Origin: Pelobates cultripes
Taxonomy: Eukaryota > Chordata > Amphibia > Anura > Pelobatidae
Assembly: GCA_933207985.1 (NCBI GenBank)
Contig: OW240917.1
Span: forward strand, 247,218,595-247,282,594
Direction: 5' to 3'
DNA: 64,000 nucleotides
The number at the start of each line of letters is the position of its first letter. Positions within the stretch are counted from its first letter, which is position 1. Positions 47,086 to 60,530 of this stretch are shown in pieces. The position numbers were made by a program, and so were the translations under genes. The notes beneath the pieces were generated by a model. The model was given only the letters and a program-made list of their open reading frames with translations, was not told the origin of the DNA and did no database searches.

Positions 47086-47586
47086 AACACTATAGCGTTA
47101 GGAATACAAATATATATTCCTAACACTATAGAGCCCTAGTCACCTAAACGGTGACTAGGGCCCGTTCCGCAGCGAATGAATGGTTAACCATTTGCTTACC
47201 CTAATCCAGCGCCAGGCTCCCTCGGTACTTTTGACCTCTTCTCCTCCATCGACGTCAGCTCCCGAGTGGTGCCGAATACGCATGCGCGGCCAGAGGCGAG
47301 TGCACATTCAAACCCGCCCATAGGAAAACATTACTCAATGATTTAATATGGGGATCTTTTTTGATGCTGGACTCCGTGAAGATGTCCAGCGTCAGATAAG
47401 TGCGATTTACTCCGTGTAAATAGTGGAAGCGCCTCTAGTGGCTGTCAGGGAGACAGTCACTAGAGGCTGGCTTAACCCTCAGTGTAAACATAGCAGTTTC
47501 AGCTGCAGGGTTAAAACTAAGAGGACATGGCACCCAGACCACTTCATTGAGCTGAAGTGGTCTGGGTGCCTATAGTGGTCCTTTAA
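47083..47586. mobile_element. TTAA-type element, about 500 bp
   Basis: The left end ttaggaacactatagcgtta follows directly on the MITE. The right end has gtctgggtgcctatagtggt and ctttaa. The interior contains the ctagtggctgtcagggagac hairpin and cccataggaaaacattactc, shared with the CAGTGGCG hAT elements, which therefore carry a captured piece of this family. Confidence 0.65.
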
Positions 47587-48013
47587 GGATGGAGAAAACT
47601 GTCCAAGTTCTAAAGCAAAACAAAACCTTAAATTTGAGATAGATAGATAGATATCTGTTCAAACATAATTTACCTCTTTTATATTCGCGGCACCCACACT
47701 TATTATATATCATTTTGTTCAGTTGAAATAGGCTTTTCATTTCACATCGATTATTTATTTTCCACGTTCTGCATTGCATTTTTACTGTGAATGTCATAAT
47801 ACGGTTTTCTCTTACTGCAATAAAACATTTGTATGCTTGGATGTCCCACGAGTACAACAAAGTCCCCCACGTACAGATCACATGGTGTTTTGGAAAGTTA
47901 CAAGAGCTTGCCCATTTTAGTTTTTACACATTGAAATGTGCTAAATTGGTTTGCTGGCCCTATGTTGCCTTTGAGACAGTATGGCATACCATTTGCAAAG
48001 GTAGACAACAGGG

Positions 48014-48966
<953 letters not shown>

Positions 48967-49150
48967 CAACGGGGTATGTCCAGTCTTTAGAAGTCACAAA
49001 CCATGGTCAAAGTTAGTTTTCTAGTGATTTAAAACACTTATATTTGTATTCAGCAAAGTCAAATGAGTACAATAGCACCCCCTATATACAGGTTTCATGG
49101 GGTTTTGAAAAGTTAAAGGGTCAAGAATAAGGCTTGCAAATTAAGTTCTC

Positions 49151-50333
49151 TGGTATTTCGGACTGGGTTGTCAGACAGATCCCCCCAATATAGAATTGAT
49201 AAAATAATGTAATTAAGACAACCAAGAAGCAATTGTAAAACAAAATAAAAACAGGAGGAGAAAAAAAAAAAAAAATATGTGTTTAGTAAAAATAAAATAA
49301 ATAAATGAGAAAAATTTGTCAGATTGGGTTTTGGGTTTTATTTTACGAGCAAAGACCAGATTTTACAATTTCAGTAACGCAATGTTTAATTCTGCAATTA
49401 AAATAGATTTAAAAAATATATATAAATGAATCAAAGATTTTCACACAAAACACACTTATCTTAAAAGCCAGCACTAAATAAAACTTTGAAAATCCCCTAT
49501 ACTATACATAAGTTCTGACATACATTCAAGTGTTGGAAATACAGACCTGTGACACTGAATTCCCCCCACCCCCCGTGTAATAAAAAGTATCTTTTCTCCA
49601 GTATGAGACGCTCCGCCTCCTACAATGTCACCATGGAGGCAGAGAATCCCAGGCATTCGTCCAATCCCATGCTACTCATAGAGGCAAAGGCTGTGTGCAT
49701 CCAATCAAATGCTGCGTATAAGAAAGCACTGAAGTCAATACTTTCCTATAAGCTGCATTTGGTCACATGACCGTTTCACTCTGTAGTTCCAGAGAAAGTG
49801 CCTCTAGTGGCGGTCAGGAAGACGTATTTAAACCTTTAATGCAAACGTTACAATTTCCACAAAAAACAGCAATGTTTGATATTTCAGGTTTAGAATTACA
49901 ATGCCACTCCACCAAGACCCCTTTATTGAGACAAAGAACACTTTCCAATTTCCACTGATACTGACTCTGAACAACTGTCCTTCATATTGTCCCGAACCTC
50001 GCTATAAGAACAGGCTTTTGGTCTTTGGTCACTGAAGGATCATAAATTACTATTTCAACAGATTGTCTAAAATAACCAATATGTGACGATATTTTGCCAA
50101 TCTGATTTCAATTTGCTACAATACAGTTTTTAGTAAATACCGCTGTATGAAGCTGGAAACCTGTTCCAGGACTTCTTCAATTTAAACCTCCTTTTCGGGT
50201 ATAAGGTATAATACGGTGTACTGGGGGAACTTTGAGATATTGTCTATTATCAACAACAAGGAATGTTACAACAGAATGCAGCTTGTTGTTTCATTCGTCA
50301 CTTTTAATAAGGACATTCTTTCCTTTATTCCAG
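49151..50333. other. No gene; repeat fragments
   Basis: A segment near 49600-49940 has catgctactcatagaggc, ctttcctataagctgcattt and agtgcctctagtggcggtca, typical of the interior of the TTAA-type repeats. No clean ends were found. Confidence 0.45.
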
Positions 50334-50534
50334 CTCATCGCAATTCAGCTCCCAGGCTCTGTTTGCCAACAACAAATTGATACAGAGACAAAACACACAA
50401 ACTATGTTTATCCAACGTCAACTGTGACTGAAAACACAGCTGCTTCTTTCACAGATAAGAAAGAAGACAAACACAAGGTTAAAAAAGGAGAACGATCAAT
50501 TTTCTGGAAATTATACCATTTAAAAGAAAACTGA
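50334..50534 (+). other. Candidate terminal exon of unknown gene
   Basis: A strong acceptor (ttctttcctttattccag) precedes a 66-codon open frame ending in TGA at 50532-50534. Composition is protein-like and lysine-rich at the end (KKEDKHKVKKGERSIFWK), resembling a cytosolic tail. No family is recognised and no upstream partner exon was found on the plus strand, so it may be chance. Confidence 0.18.
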
Positions 50535-50884
50535 AAATCACTCGCCACTTATAAAACATTTTTAATGTGAAGGTCCATTTGCTTTTACGTTGATGTTATA
50601 GATGTCGCAACTGCAACCACAATCCAATTCTATCCTGGCACAGGCAGGGCACGCAGTGCATTGACGGAGAATTAGAAAATTGTCATGAACAAAATCGTGA
50701 TCCAAAGATGTGACATATTTACCAATGGAATGGTCCTACTGATCCCATGGTGACTGCCCAACATTTAGGCATTTGCAACACTTTTTAGATCATGACACCT
50801 TGATAAATCTCCCCCATTGTTCCAGTCTTCCTCCTCTCTTTATGTTGACTGACAGGTGCAAAAGACAGAGCCTATAGCAATGAA

Positions 50885-51352
50885 GTGAAAACCCCTTCAG
50901 TAACTTACCAAAGGAAGCGACACGTCCCACGTCGCTGCTTCTTCCTCCGCCGCCGCTCCTCCTCTGCATTACGTCAGCCGGTAGACGAGACTGATCCCGC
51001 CCACCAGCCGGGGAGACCTAATGAGCATGTGTGGCAATGCCGCGCATGCGCATTAGAGCTCCCCATAGGAAAGCATTGAAAATGCTTTCCTATGGGGAAT
51101 TGAGCGACGCTGGAGCGACAGTGTGAGGACGTCCAGCGACCCTCTAGCACAGGTTTTCTGTGCTATGATGCAGGAAGTGCCCTCTAGTGGCTGTCTAGTA
51201 GACAGCCACTAGAGGAGGAGTTAACCCTGCAAGTTAATTATTGCAGTTTATAAAAAAACTGCAATAACTATACTTGCAGGGTTAAGAGTAGTGGGAGTTG
51301 ACACCCAGACCACTCCAGTGGGCAGAGGTGGTCTGGGTTCCTAGAGTGTCCC
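50885..51352. mobile_element. TTAA-type repeat with internal hairpins
   Basis: Contains ctttcctatggggaattgag, a hairpin ctctagtggctgtctagtagacagccactagag at 51182-51214, gcagggttaagagtagtggg and the end gtggtctgggttcctagagt. Order matches the element at 63524-63903 in reverse. The CpG-rich left part is repeat sequence and not a promoter island. Confidence 0.55.
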
Positions 51353-51510
51353 CCGTTTCCCATATTATCATGATTTCCAACCACCACATTGAATAATTTG
51401 CATAAATCTGCTTTAAGATATATATTTTTTCCTGCAAGATATCACATCCATGGTTTCCCCAACACAAAATATAAATGTCCATTGTAATTGGTACAGAATT
51501 CCGCACATAC

Positions 51511-51572
51511 CCATCTTTTGGTTTAGAAGGTAGCAGTATCATAGGAGAGGCTCTCTCATTGTAAAATGTCAC
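51511..51572 (-). CDS. SLC2A10: Candidate first coding exon of SLC2A10
   Basis: The known downstream exon requires an upstream exon ending in ATG plus one base if the human structure is kept. On the minus strand at 51514-51511 the sequence aaaagATGG is followed by gtatgt, a usable donor, and yields M-G before LGSAVLLL. An A at -3 and G at +4 favour initiation. A T-rich tract and ag precede at 51573, so it could be an internal exon with untranslated sequence. There is no CpG-rich promoter nearby, and the match is short enough to arise by chance. Confidence 0.22.
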
Positions 51573-51579
51573 CTGAAAA

Positions 51580-54305
51580 AAAATATATACACAAGCACAA
51601 AAATAAAAATATAGTGAGAATACACAAAACCACTGAAAATCTTTAATAAAACAGTATAACAGTCCACACAAGGCAAAAAAAAAAAGGGAGGTTAGCGCTC
51701 TGTGAAATAGTAACAACAATGTGCAGAGTGTCCTCAAAAGTGCAGTAGTTACATTTTATACATACACTTAAAATGGACTTTGTCCAGAGGGAATTTCTAT
51801 AAAACAAAATAGCCAGTATAGTGTCCACACTGTGACTAAAGATATTAATAAAATAGTTGCATCCTACTCACATTTTCATGAGCCTGTATAGAAACACTGG
51901 CTCAGGTAAATACACATAAGTAGGATGTATAGATATCCTTCAGCTTCTTAACAAGGGTATGCAGCTTGCGGTGTTTTATATGAAAGAACTTTTATTGATT
52001 TTTGGAATAAAAATGTTTGAATTTTATTTCTAACACCTGCTCATTATTTGTTACTGTATGACCATTCGGGGAGAGCACAGAAGCTGAAGGAGCACTATCC
52101 TACGACATTATAAGCGCCAATTTACCACGATTTTCCTTTTCTATATATTCAGTATAACAGTCCAGCTTTAGGGTTAATATTACTTTTTTTGTTCAACACC
52201 AACAGTTTAATTGGTTTTAAGCAATCACTTTAAAAAAAAAAAAAAATTTTGATGGATATTCTAAAGATGGCCATCAATATATCCCTGGGTTTGGATAAGA
52301 TATGGCCCACCCAGTGGGGAGCAGTTGCAGTTTTCTAATGAACTATACAATCTTAATGATAAAAATATACACACACACACACAAAAAAAATAAAAAAATA
52401 AAAAATTACTTTCACTCTGAATAAGCATTCCCCCTCCCCCACCTTTACCGGAAAGACTACATTTTTTTCACTAATATTTTGGAAAAAAAGTAAGATTTGG
52501 AATTTTGTATTTTTATCTGAATTCCCCTATAGTCAAAGGTAAATGAATGAATGGACTGCCTTTAAAAGTCTTACCATGAAGTTTATAACTTTCATTGTCT
52601 ATCCTATTTTCCACTCATAGTAATCTGATCCAGCACAGTCCATTAATTCTGTACATTACATTTGTCTCACTTATTCAAAGATCCAGTAACCCTCCATTGC
52701 CGTATCAAGACTCAAAATCTCTCTTCCACACAACCACTTAATCACCATTTCAACTCTCTACAGCGTCATAGAAATTAAAACTAGTTTTTAAATCATTTCA
52801 GGTATTCAATATGTACAGCTCATTATGAAAAATAGCTCATTCTCCCTCCCGTTCCACTTACAGTGAAAGCTCCTCAGGTCAGTCTAGGATGCAGTGGTTT
52901 ACAAACCAGGCCCATGAAAATACCAGAATTTAGGCAACTGCCAATCCTGTTCAATAACGAACAACTACCGGACCCTTGGTTGCCTTGAGAGCTAATGTTA
53001 ATGTACTGAAAAATATATAAACTCCATAAAACTATTGTACTTACTGTGTCAATCCTTGACCAAAACAACCTAAAAAACAAACAAAAGAGCACTTGTTAGT
53101 GGTAGATTAATAAAATACATACAACATATTATAAATTATTCAGAACTCTATACATAAGCAGCGTATGATGTGTGTCTTGGAAGAGGTGTGGGCATATTCA
53201 TTATTAGAATATTACCTGCTACAGGTAGTTCAGCCGAGCAGTTTTGATGACCTCGATAGATGCCCTGATTAATCCCAGCAGTGAATGCATTGCCCGTCTT
53301 TGTTTTAAAATGAAAACAAGTTAATTGATAGCTGCAGAACCAGTCATTCAACTAGGAAAGACTTCAGTAAGTTTCTGCACTGGTATTTGACCTGTTTAAT
53401 TTTCATGGTGGTAAATGTATCAAAGTTCATGGCAAAAATCAAGGGAGAGCCGCCAGCTTTGTCAAACAATGCTCCAAAGTAGTTTGATAGAAAACAGGGG
53501 GATTGTACCCTCGACTCAAAACAATGAGCTGCAGTAGTTATAGTCTATAGAATTCAACTTTTATTGCTTGTGGTTTTAGACTGGGCTAATCAATAACAAT
53601 GTCGGGAGTTTTTTTGTTGCCTTTTTAGTTTTTAGTTTTTTTTTAATGGAGCAAATAGCACACAGTGATAAAACACACAAAATGACTAATGACATAAAAT
53701 ACAATTAAAAAAAATAAATAAAAAAATAAATAGAAATTTGGAGTTTACTTACTAAAACCCGATAAAAGCTGAACATTAGTTGAGGTGGAACATCTCGGTC
53801 AGTTTGGCTATCTTGTCCTAAAATTTGCAATCCCGTCATCTGTACTCGAAAAATCTCAGTTTAGTAAACAGACTACTTTCTTTCCAGCTGAGAGATTGGT
53901 TCACGTGAACGCGATGACATACATTTCTCCGTGACTGGAGATCTCACGTGCTTGAAATCATTTAAAGTTTGCTTTAAGTGTTCCAGGATGTCCAACTCAG
54001 TCACATTTAGGATAATTTGGAGATCACGCCCCAAAAGTTAACTTTTACACCAGAAAACAGCAGCTGTCCAATTATTGCAAGGGAATGCCAGAATTCACAC
54101 ATGTCTAAGCTCTAGGGCTAGGTAATAATTTAAAAAAATAAATAAAATAAAAAATAAAAAAATGTGCTTTGGTGGTTAAGGTCTCTCAATGTTAAGAGCC
54201 AAATAATCATGAGAAGCAGGTTAGAAAAGTTTGAAAATCTGGATATTTAAGGTCCAGAAATTTTTAAAAAAAATTCCACTGAGGTATCATAGGAGATACT
54301 TAAAC
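51580..54305. other. No gene seen
   Basis: AT-rich DNA with A-rich homopolymers (52230, 52390, 53700). No recognised exon or bounded repeat in 2.7 kb. Confidence 0.45.
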
Positions 54306-54449
54306 TTAACCCCTTAAGGACACAACTTCTGGAATCAAAGGGGATCATGACGGAATATTTCCGCCATGTGTCCTTAACCCCTTAAGGACACATGACGTGT
54401 GACATGTCATGATTCCCTTTTATTCCAGAAGTTTGGTCCTTCTGGTTAA
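54306..54449. mobile_element. Two short palindromic TTAA MITEs side by side
   Basis: The first, 54306-54377, has the variant interior acttctggaatcaaagggga. Its right end, which should read ccttaaggggttaa, instead runs as ccttaa into the left end of the second copy (54374-54449), whose right end is also truncated. They share the TTAA at 54374-54377. Confidence 0.75.
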
Positions 54450-54797
54450 AAATTAAAGGTCTAGACGTTCAAACGGAGGTGGGAGGAACAAAAATCTTTT
54501 TCGGATGCTCAGTGGGAAAAGAGCCCCTGTTATCAGCATTTTTACATTGTTTTACCTGCTGCATACAGAGGGAGAAGGAGATGCTGTTTGGGTCTGTAAA
54601 ATAAAAGCCGTGAAAGTGGATAAGTTCCGTGCCGTCTCTGTCTCAAGAGGGAATTTTTAAGGAGCTGTTACAGTAAGAGCAGGCTTATTCTGCTCTACCT
54701 TTGTTAGTGTATATCATTTTATTATATATGATTTTAGTTTTGTAACAGTGTTACACTATCTGTTCTATGTTTGTCTCTCCTTTATATGTTTTAAAAT

Positions 54798-55304
54798 TTG
54801 GAGAAGACAGAGCAAGTGGTTAATTACAAAGTACTCTCCTTCTGGTACAGGACACCTACCCTACTACACAGACTCTTTCCAGCAGTACCGGCGACGTGCT
54901 GGATGTGCAATGAAGCAGAAGGTACAGTGAGACACCTATGGTGTGAATGCACTTGCATACGACCTTTCTCGGAGGAGGAGATCAGAAATAAAATCAAGGA
55001 AATCTTAGGGGATGGTCTTCTTCTGGACATTGACAGCATGCTATTACATGCTACACCCCTCCCAATCGGCAAATATAAGAAACCGATACTTAGACACCTC
55101 CTCAATGCTGCAAAATCCCCAATACCAGAACTTTGGAAACAATCCACGTCTCTCACGATGAAACCACGTATGGAAAGTGTGGAGGAGATCAAGGCAGCTG
55201 AATCGATTCAAGTCTCACTCACGAACACCGGCAATAAACACATTGAGCGGTGGCAGGCGTGGATATTGTACATGGCGGAGCAGGACGGACGGGGTGCTTG
55301 CTGA
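54798..55304 (+). pseudogene. L1-type LINE ORF2 C-terminal fragment
   Basis: A 168-codon open frame. It contains VVNYKVLSFWYRTPTLLHRL followed by the Cys/His motif CWMCNEAEGTVRHLWCEC, a layout typical of the C-terminal region of vertebrate L1/Tx1-group ORF2, downstream of the reverse transcriptase. It ends at TGA 55302-55304. The endonuclease and RT domains are absent, so this is a 5'-truncated copy starting near 54798. Sequence to about 55440 is probably its 3' untranslated region. Confidence 0.8.
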
Positions 55305-55439
55305 GTGATGGGGGGATGCCGGCGGGGTGTGCCCCAATACCTGCACACTTCATCCGCTCTTTTCATCCTTTCACGGAGCTTCCTTACTAACTCTTTTCTT
55401 TCTACATACCAAGGACTATTTCAAATAACGCCATAGCGC

Positions 55440-56274
55440 GCTCTTTCAAAACTACCAGTTTTATGCAATACAAACCATTGAAGGAGTGATTAGGAGGGAG
55501 GAGTTTTGAGATAGGGAGTTAATGCAACAAATACATTTATACAATATGCATCTAGAGGCGGACAATGGGAGACAAGTCGTAGGAATATGGGATGAAGCGC
55601 AAGGGAATGCTTGAACCACCCTGACCATGGCCATACCCCTCGCACTGGGTGGGGAATTGGGTGAGAGGCCATTCCAAAAGCCGTGTATCCATAAGTACAC
55701 ATGTATTAGAATCCAGAACAACCCGACCACCCCACTACACAATAAGGCCAGAATTTGAGGCCGGTCTAAGTTAATATTCTGAGTACTGTCCTCGCTCTTC
55801 CATATTTCACGTGATTCCACTTGAAAGGGTGGTAGACCAATTAAATGTCATCAGAACGCAAGCCTAGATAGTTAATTCTATACCCACTATCTGGCCTCCG
55901 GTCATGGAGCAAAGTTACTGTATCATATTGAATATGTGTCACGCTACTCTACTAGTCCAGTTTATGGAGTTGAATGTTCGAAAATGTCATTTACTATGCC
56001 ATTTGTTGGAGTGACGGAGACCTGTGAGTCCTTTAAATTATACATAGAAAATAAAAATAAATTAAGATAACATTTGTCCAGCTAAAGACCTCAGATGTAT
56101 TAATTCTTCACACTGGAATAGCCATATCCCTACTCTGATCCATCTTAAATGTCCCCAAAGTATATTCTTGGCCACTTCTCTCTTCTCCTTAAAGGCTGTG
56201 TCATAAATCTACAATCTTTATGTAGTCCTGAGGAATTAACTGCAAAAGAGCTTAAAAACCAATATCATTTATTA
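55440..56274. other. No gene seen; possible inverted L1 sequence
   Basis: The minus strand has a 119-codon frame (55461-55820) without a recognised domain. It could be an inverted L1 3' segment joined to the fragment upstream, but this was not shown. Confidence 0.35.
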
Positions 56275-56868
56275 CAGGGCTCGACAAATCCCAGGTCGCC
56301 ATGACGACTAGAAACTTCACCCTGGCGACTAGGATTTGCCCGCTCTTTAGTTAGGGAGTTTTGAAGGCGCCCGCCATGAGGCAGCTGGCCGCCCACGGGC
56401 GCATTGCAGCCGGTGTGCAAGTGAGCAGTACTCTTCTTGCAGCTCCTCTCTGCTCCCTCGTGCTGTTTAATGATGCCGGGAGCTGGAATATGACGTCACT
56501 CCAGCCCCGGCATCACTACAGAGAGGAGCTACAGTAAGATTACTGCTCCCGCGCACGCAGGAAGAGAGCAGCCCCACTGGACCCCAGGGAAAGGCCCACT
56601 CAGCTCTCGGAGAGAGAGGGGGAGAGAGAGCAAGGGGAGGAGGAGGGGGGGGGAGAGGGGGTGTATGTGAGCTTGTCAAAGTGAGTTAATGTGTGCATAA
56701 GCCTGTCAAAATTAGTGTGTTTGTGAGCCTGTCCGTGTGTGTGCGCGTGAGCCTGTCAGTGTGTGTGCGCGTTTGCCTAATGGAGCCTGTCAGAATGTGT
56801 GTGTGTGCGTATGTGAGCCTGTCACAGTGAGTGTGTACGCACGCATGTGTGTATGTGAGCCTGTCAGA

Positions 56869-56904
<36 letters not shown>

Positions 56905-57148
56905 AAGTACCTGCCCCCTCCAATCACATGAGGAAGGAGTTTTTACTCACCTTTTTTCCCCAACGCCGTGCCAGTTTTGCTGAAAAGCCTGCAGAGATAG
57001 GCTATAGACACCTGAACAACTACGTCAAGCTGAAGTGGTTCTGGTGACTATAGTGTCCCTTTAAGAATTGCATTTTTCTCATGAAAAATGACTGGCTCCT
57101 AACTTTTTTAGCTGGCTCCAAGATTCCAAACAAATTTGTCAAATCCTG
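56275..57148. mobile_element. Old non-autonomous hAT element (CAGGGCTCGACAAATCC family)
   Basis: Left end cagggctcgacaaatccc; right end tttgtcaaatcctg is its inverse. An 8-bp duplication with two mismatches (atttatta, 56267-56274; gtttaata, 57149-57156) supports hAT. The interior has a GC-rich part, a GT minisatellite (56660-56902) and an embedded TTAA-type fragment (gacacctgaacaactacgtc, ending tgactatagtgtccctttaa). Terminal divergence indicates greater age than the copy at 839-2178. Confidence 0.75.
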
Positions 57149-58976
57149 GTTTAATAAACATCATTTACTCTTCGAAAGCTAGACGGGAATGCAGTAAATT
57201 CTTGCGGCTTGAAAAGTCGTAGTTGCATTTAAAAAAAAAAAAAGACTGAAAATGATTTTGAAAGAAGCTGCAACACTGGATAACACGGGTTTGTATTCAC
57301 AATCAGTTTTATAAATAGTTAAAATATATACTGCCCTAAGCTCATAATGGCCCTTTAATTTTCAAGGAGACTAGATTCTCTGCAATACTTAAATTACTTT
57401 AATTGCCTCACCAAGATTCTCAAATCACTTAATATCAAGGTGAGGTTTAAAGATCACAAGGAAACGTTTACAGGAAAGTAATTTCTATAGCTTTTTACTG
57501 CACCGCCTACATGTATTTACAATGTTTAAAGGTACACATAGCCCATTTTCAAAAACAGCGCTTACTTTAAATCTACGCATTAGAACGGTGTAATAAAATA
57601 ATTACTATTTTATAGGGAGGATCTTTTCAAAGCTCCAGTGATTAAAGCACATGAAAATATAAATATTAAACATAATTTGGTCAGGAATATAATGCATTGT
57701 TATTAAAAACTTACATCAAGCCAACTGTATACAATGTACGAGTGTATATACACAAGTGTAAGTACAGGTAGAGATCTACATGCAAAGTATGTGTACACAT
57801 GCTTATGTGTTGTATTTTTCAATTTTCACTAACTTTTTTCTCACTCTTTAATCAGAATATTTTACAGTCCTCTCTAGAACAATAGTTCTTAACACCTGGG
57901 TCAGGACTAAATATGGGTCCTCATTCAATATCAGCTGGCCGCAATGCTTGGAACAGCACAACGCATTCATCTGGCCAAAGGCAACCACCCAAAATAAAGT
58001 GGCATACTGCAGTAGTATTGCCGTTCCCAGGGCAACGTAGACCCCTGTGCCACAAGCAGAGTCCAACGCGAGGTTTGCAGAACCTCGGTGCGATATATTG
58101 AATATGTAAGTTGTATTGCAGGACACGGAGTTAATTTTAACATTCGAGAAGAGGTCATTGAGATAATGCTATGTACATAATTTGGGTCCACGAAAAAAAA
58201 AAAAATATATATATATATATTGATTAAGAAACCCCGCTGCAGAATGTTAAATGTATATCTTGTTTTGCTTGTATGGCTCTGCCTTGTTTTATCTTGCCTG
58301 TTGTAAAGTTAACCCTTGTATCGCAGTCCGGGTGTGAATTACAGGCTTCATTTTGTTTATAAATGATTTAGACCCGATAACGGAGCAGCTCCCTCTCCCT
58401 TTGTTTGTCATTCCAAAATTCTGTTAGTCCAATAATAAACAAACATTTCTGCAACTCTTCTTTTGTTTGTAAGTAGTTAGACTACTAAGTACAAAATAAG
58501 AGAAAAGTTTCCTAAATAGAAAAATCGACCTTTTCATTGCAATGAGCACATACATCAGCTGTAAGAAATGAGTTATTTAATCCTCTATATAAACACGAGG
58601 TTAGAATGTTGTGGAGTTTGTACTTACAGGAGACACACTGCATGTAGCCCACATTCCGTCAGCCTTTGGAATTTGGTGTCCTGGACAGCTATCCGAATTA
58701 GAACTAGGATCTATATCAGGCTGACTTTTTGGTGGGAGGGTTTGTGTTTTCAGGAAGTTGGAAAGACGTGGCAGGAAAAAAAAAAAAAAATCCCTTCTCT
58801 TCCTTTTATCCAATGTTTGCGAGTCTTTCTAGGCAGGATCCCATAACACGGACGAAAAAAAAAAAAAAGTCTATAACATTATAACATAGATTTAACCCTA
58901 TAAATACTAACAGGTAATGGAAAAACTGGTAAGTATAAGCGCTCGATATCGATAATGAGCAGCAAATCACCAAAAA
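57149..58976. other. No gene seen
   Basis: AT-rich. A decayed repeat may begin near 57880 (caatagttcttaacacctgg, gtcaggac), similar in style to hAT ends, without a right partner. Confidence 0.45.
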
Positions 58977-59942
58977 TGGGTAAAGATAACAGACAGGAGG
59001 TGATCAGCGCTTAAGATTATATATACGATACAGATAAGGTTCTTAGTATATGAATCTATAAATACAAAGCAATAAACAAATTATGGTGCAGTACAGGAGA
59101 TGTTTGTGAAGGGAGTACAAATGGGTAAAAGCGCGCACTCACACGTTTTAGAGCTGTCTTGGCTCTATTATGAAGGTCTGGACGGAATCATCCCCGTCTA
59201 TGGATATAAGTCTTTGGAGCAGGTATATGCGAAAAAAGGCAAAATAGGAAATCCAATTGTACAGTATATACAAACAATGGGTATTGATGGAGGAAAATAT
59301 CCTACTTACGTCACACAGAGCAATGTCCTGCTCTGGTTTGAAGAACTTGAGGTGGAACAATCTCCACCTAGGGATATAGGCTGGAACCGGAAGGATGATG
59401 AGGGCTGTATGAAGGATGTACTCCACAGGTGATGATGAATAAAATATTAGGTTTATAAAAAAAAAGCTGCAAACAACACCTATATAAGTAAAAACCAAAT
59501 AAACTGTGGATAAAATTAAATCCTTCCACCTCGAGTTCTTCAAACCAGAGCAGGACATTGCTCTGGGTGACGTAAGTAGGAAAATTTCCTCCATCAATAC
59601 CCATTGTTTGTATATACTATACCATTGGATTTCCTATTTAGCTTTTTTCACATATACCTGCTCCATCCTGAAAACAAGCTCCAAAGACCCTCCATTTATA
59701 TCGATAGACGGGGATTATCCCATCCAGGCTTTCATAATAGAGCTGAGACAGCTCTAAAACGTGTGAATGCGCACTTTTGCCCATTTGAACTCCCTTCACA
59801 AACATCTCCTGTACTGCACCATAATTTGTTTATTGCTTTGTATTTATAGATTCATATACTAAGAATATCATCTGTATCGTATGTATATATATAGTCATTA
59901 GTACTGATCACCTCCTGTCTGTTGTTATCTTTACTAAACACG
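58977..59942. mobile_element. Large foldback element with about 380-430-bp arms
   Basis: The left arm (about 58977-59360) runs from taaagataacagacaggagg to tttgaagaacttgaggtgga. The right arm (about 59518-59942) is its inverse, from cctcgagttcttcaaaccag to cctgtctgttgttatcttta. Shared blocks include the bases around acgttttagagctgtcttgg, gtgcagtacaggagatgttt and acaatgggtattgatggagg. The spacer is about 155 bp. The opposed frames in the two arms are inverted copies of each other and not two genes. Confidence 0.85.
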
Positions 59943-60054
59943 TAATAAAGCATTTATTTTGTTTTTATATTAAAAAAGTAGTAATATTTAAGAAATAATG
60001 TTTGTATTTAATTAATTCCAGCATGGCACTTTACTGAATGTGTCTGATCCTCTT

Positions 60055-60530
60055 TTAAACGGACACTATAGTCACCAGAACAACTAGAGCTTAATGTGTC
60101 TATAGAGATCCCTGCAGCTTTTTCAAAGTAAATGCTGCCTTTTCAGAGTAACAACCTTTTCGAGATGCAGTCACTCAGACGGCCATGAGAGATGCTTCCT
60201 GGGTCAGTGCTGCACAACGTGCAGGAGTTTGTTGAATGTTCCCCCTAGAGATGCATTGATTCAATTCATCCCCTAGGCCAGCGCTGTGTTTTCCTGCGCA
60301 TGCGTAATAGTTTCCTAATGCTTTCCTATGGCAACAGCATTGGATTGGCTGCGATCACCAAGATCTCAGCCACGGAGGCGGGGACAGCTGCGGTGAGACC
60401 TGCGCGTCATGGGAAAAAAGGGTGAGTAAAATCACATTTTCAAAGCGATCTAAAGGCGCCGGATATCTAAACCTTCATAATCGTGCCCGAAATACAGGTT
60501 TTAATTGCTGGCACTATAGTGTTCCTTTAA
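60055..60530. mobile_element. TTAA-type MITE, 476 bp (GGGACACTATAG family)
   Basis: Left end ttaaacggacactatagtca, right end ggcactatagtgttcctttaa. Both edges carry TTAA. Interior order matches 21931-22374. Confidence 0.78.

Noticed and set aside
50900..51070. CpG-rich block considered as the SLC2A10 promoter
   Set aside because: The same block occurs at 63700-63790 and in other TTAA-type repeats, so it is repeat sequence.
59100..59604. Plus and minus frames sharing the same peptide (TQSNVLLWFEELEVE)
   Set aside because: The two arms of the foldback element encode the same sequence in opposite directions; not two genes.
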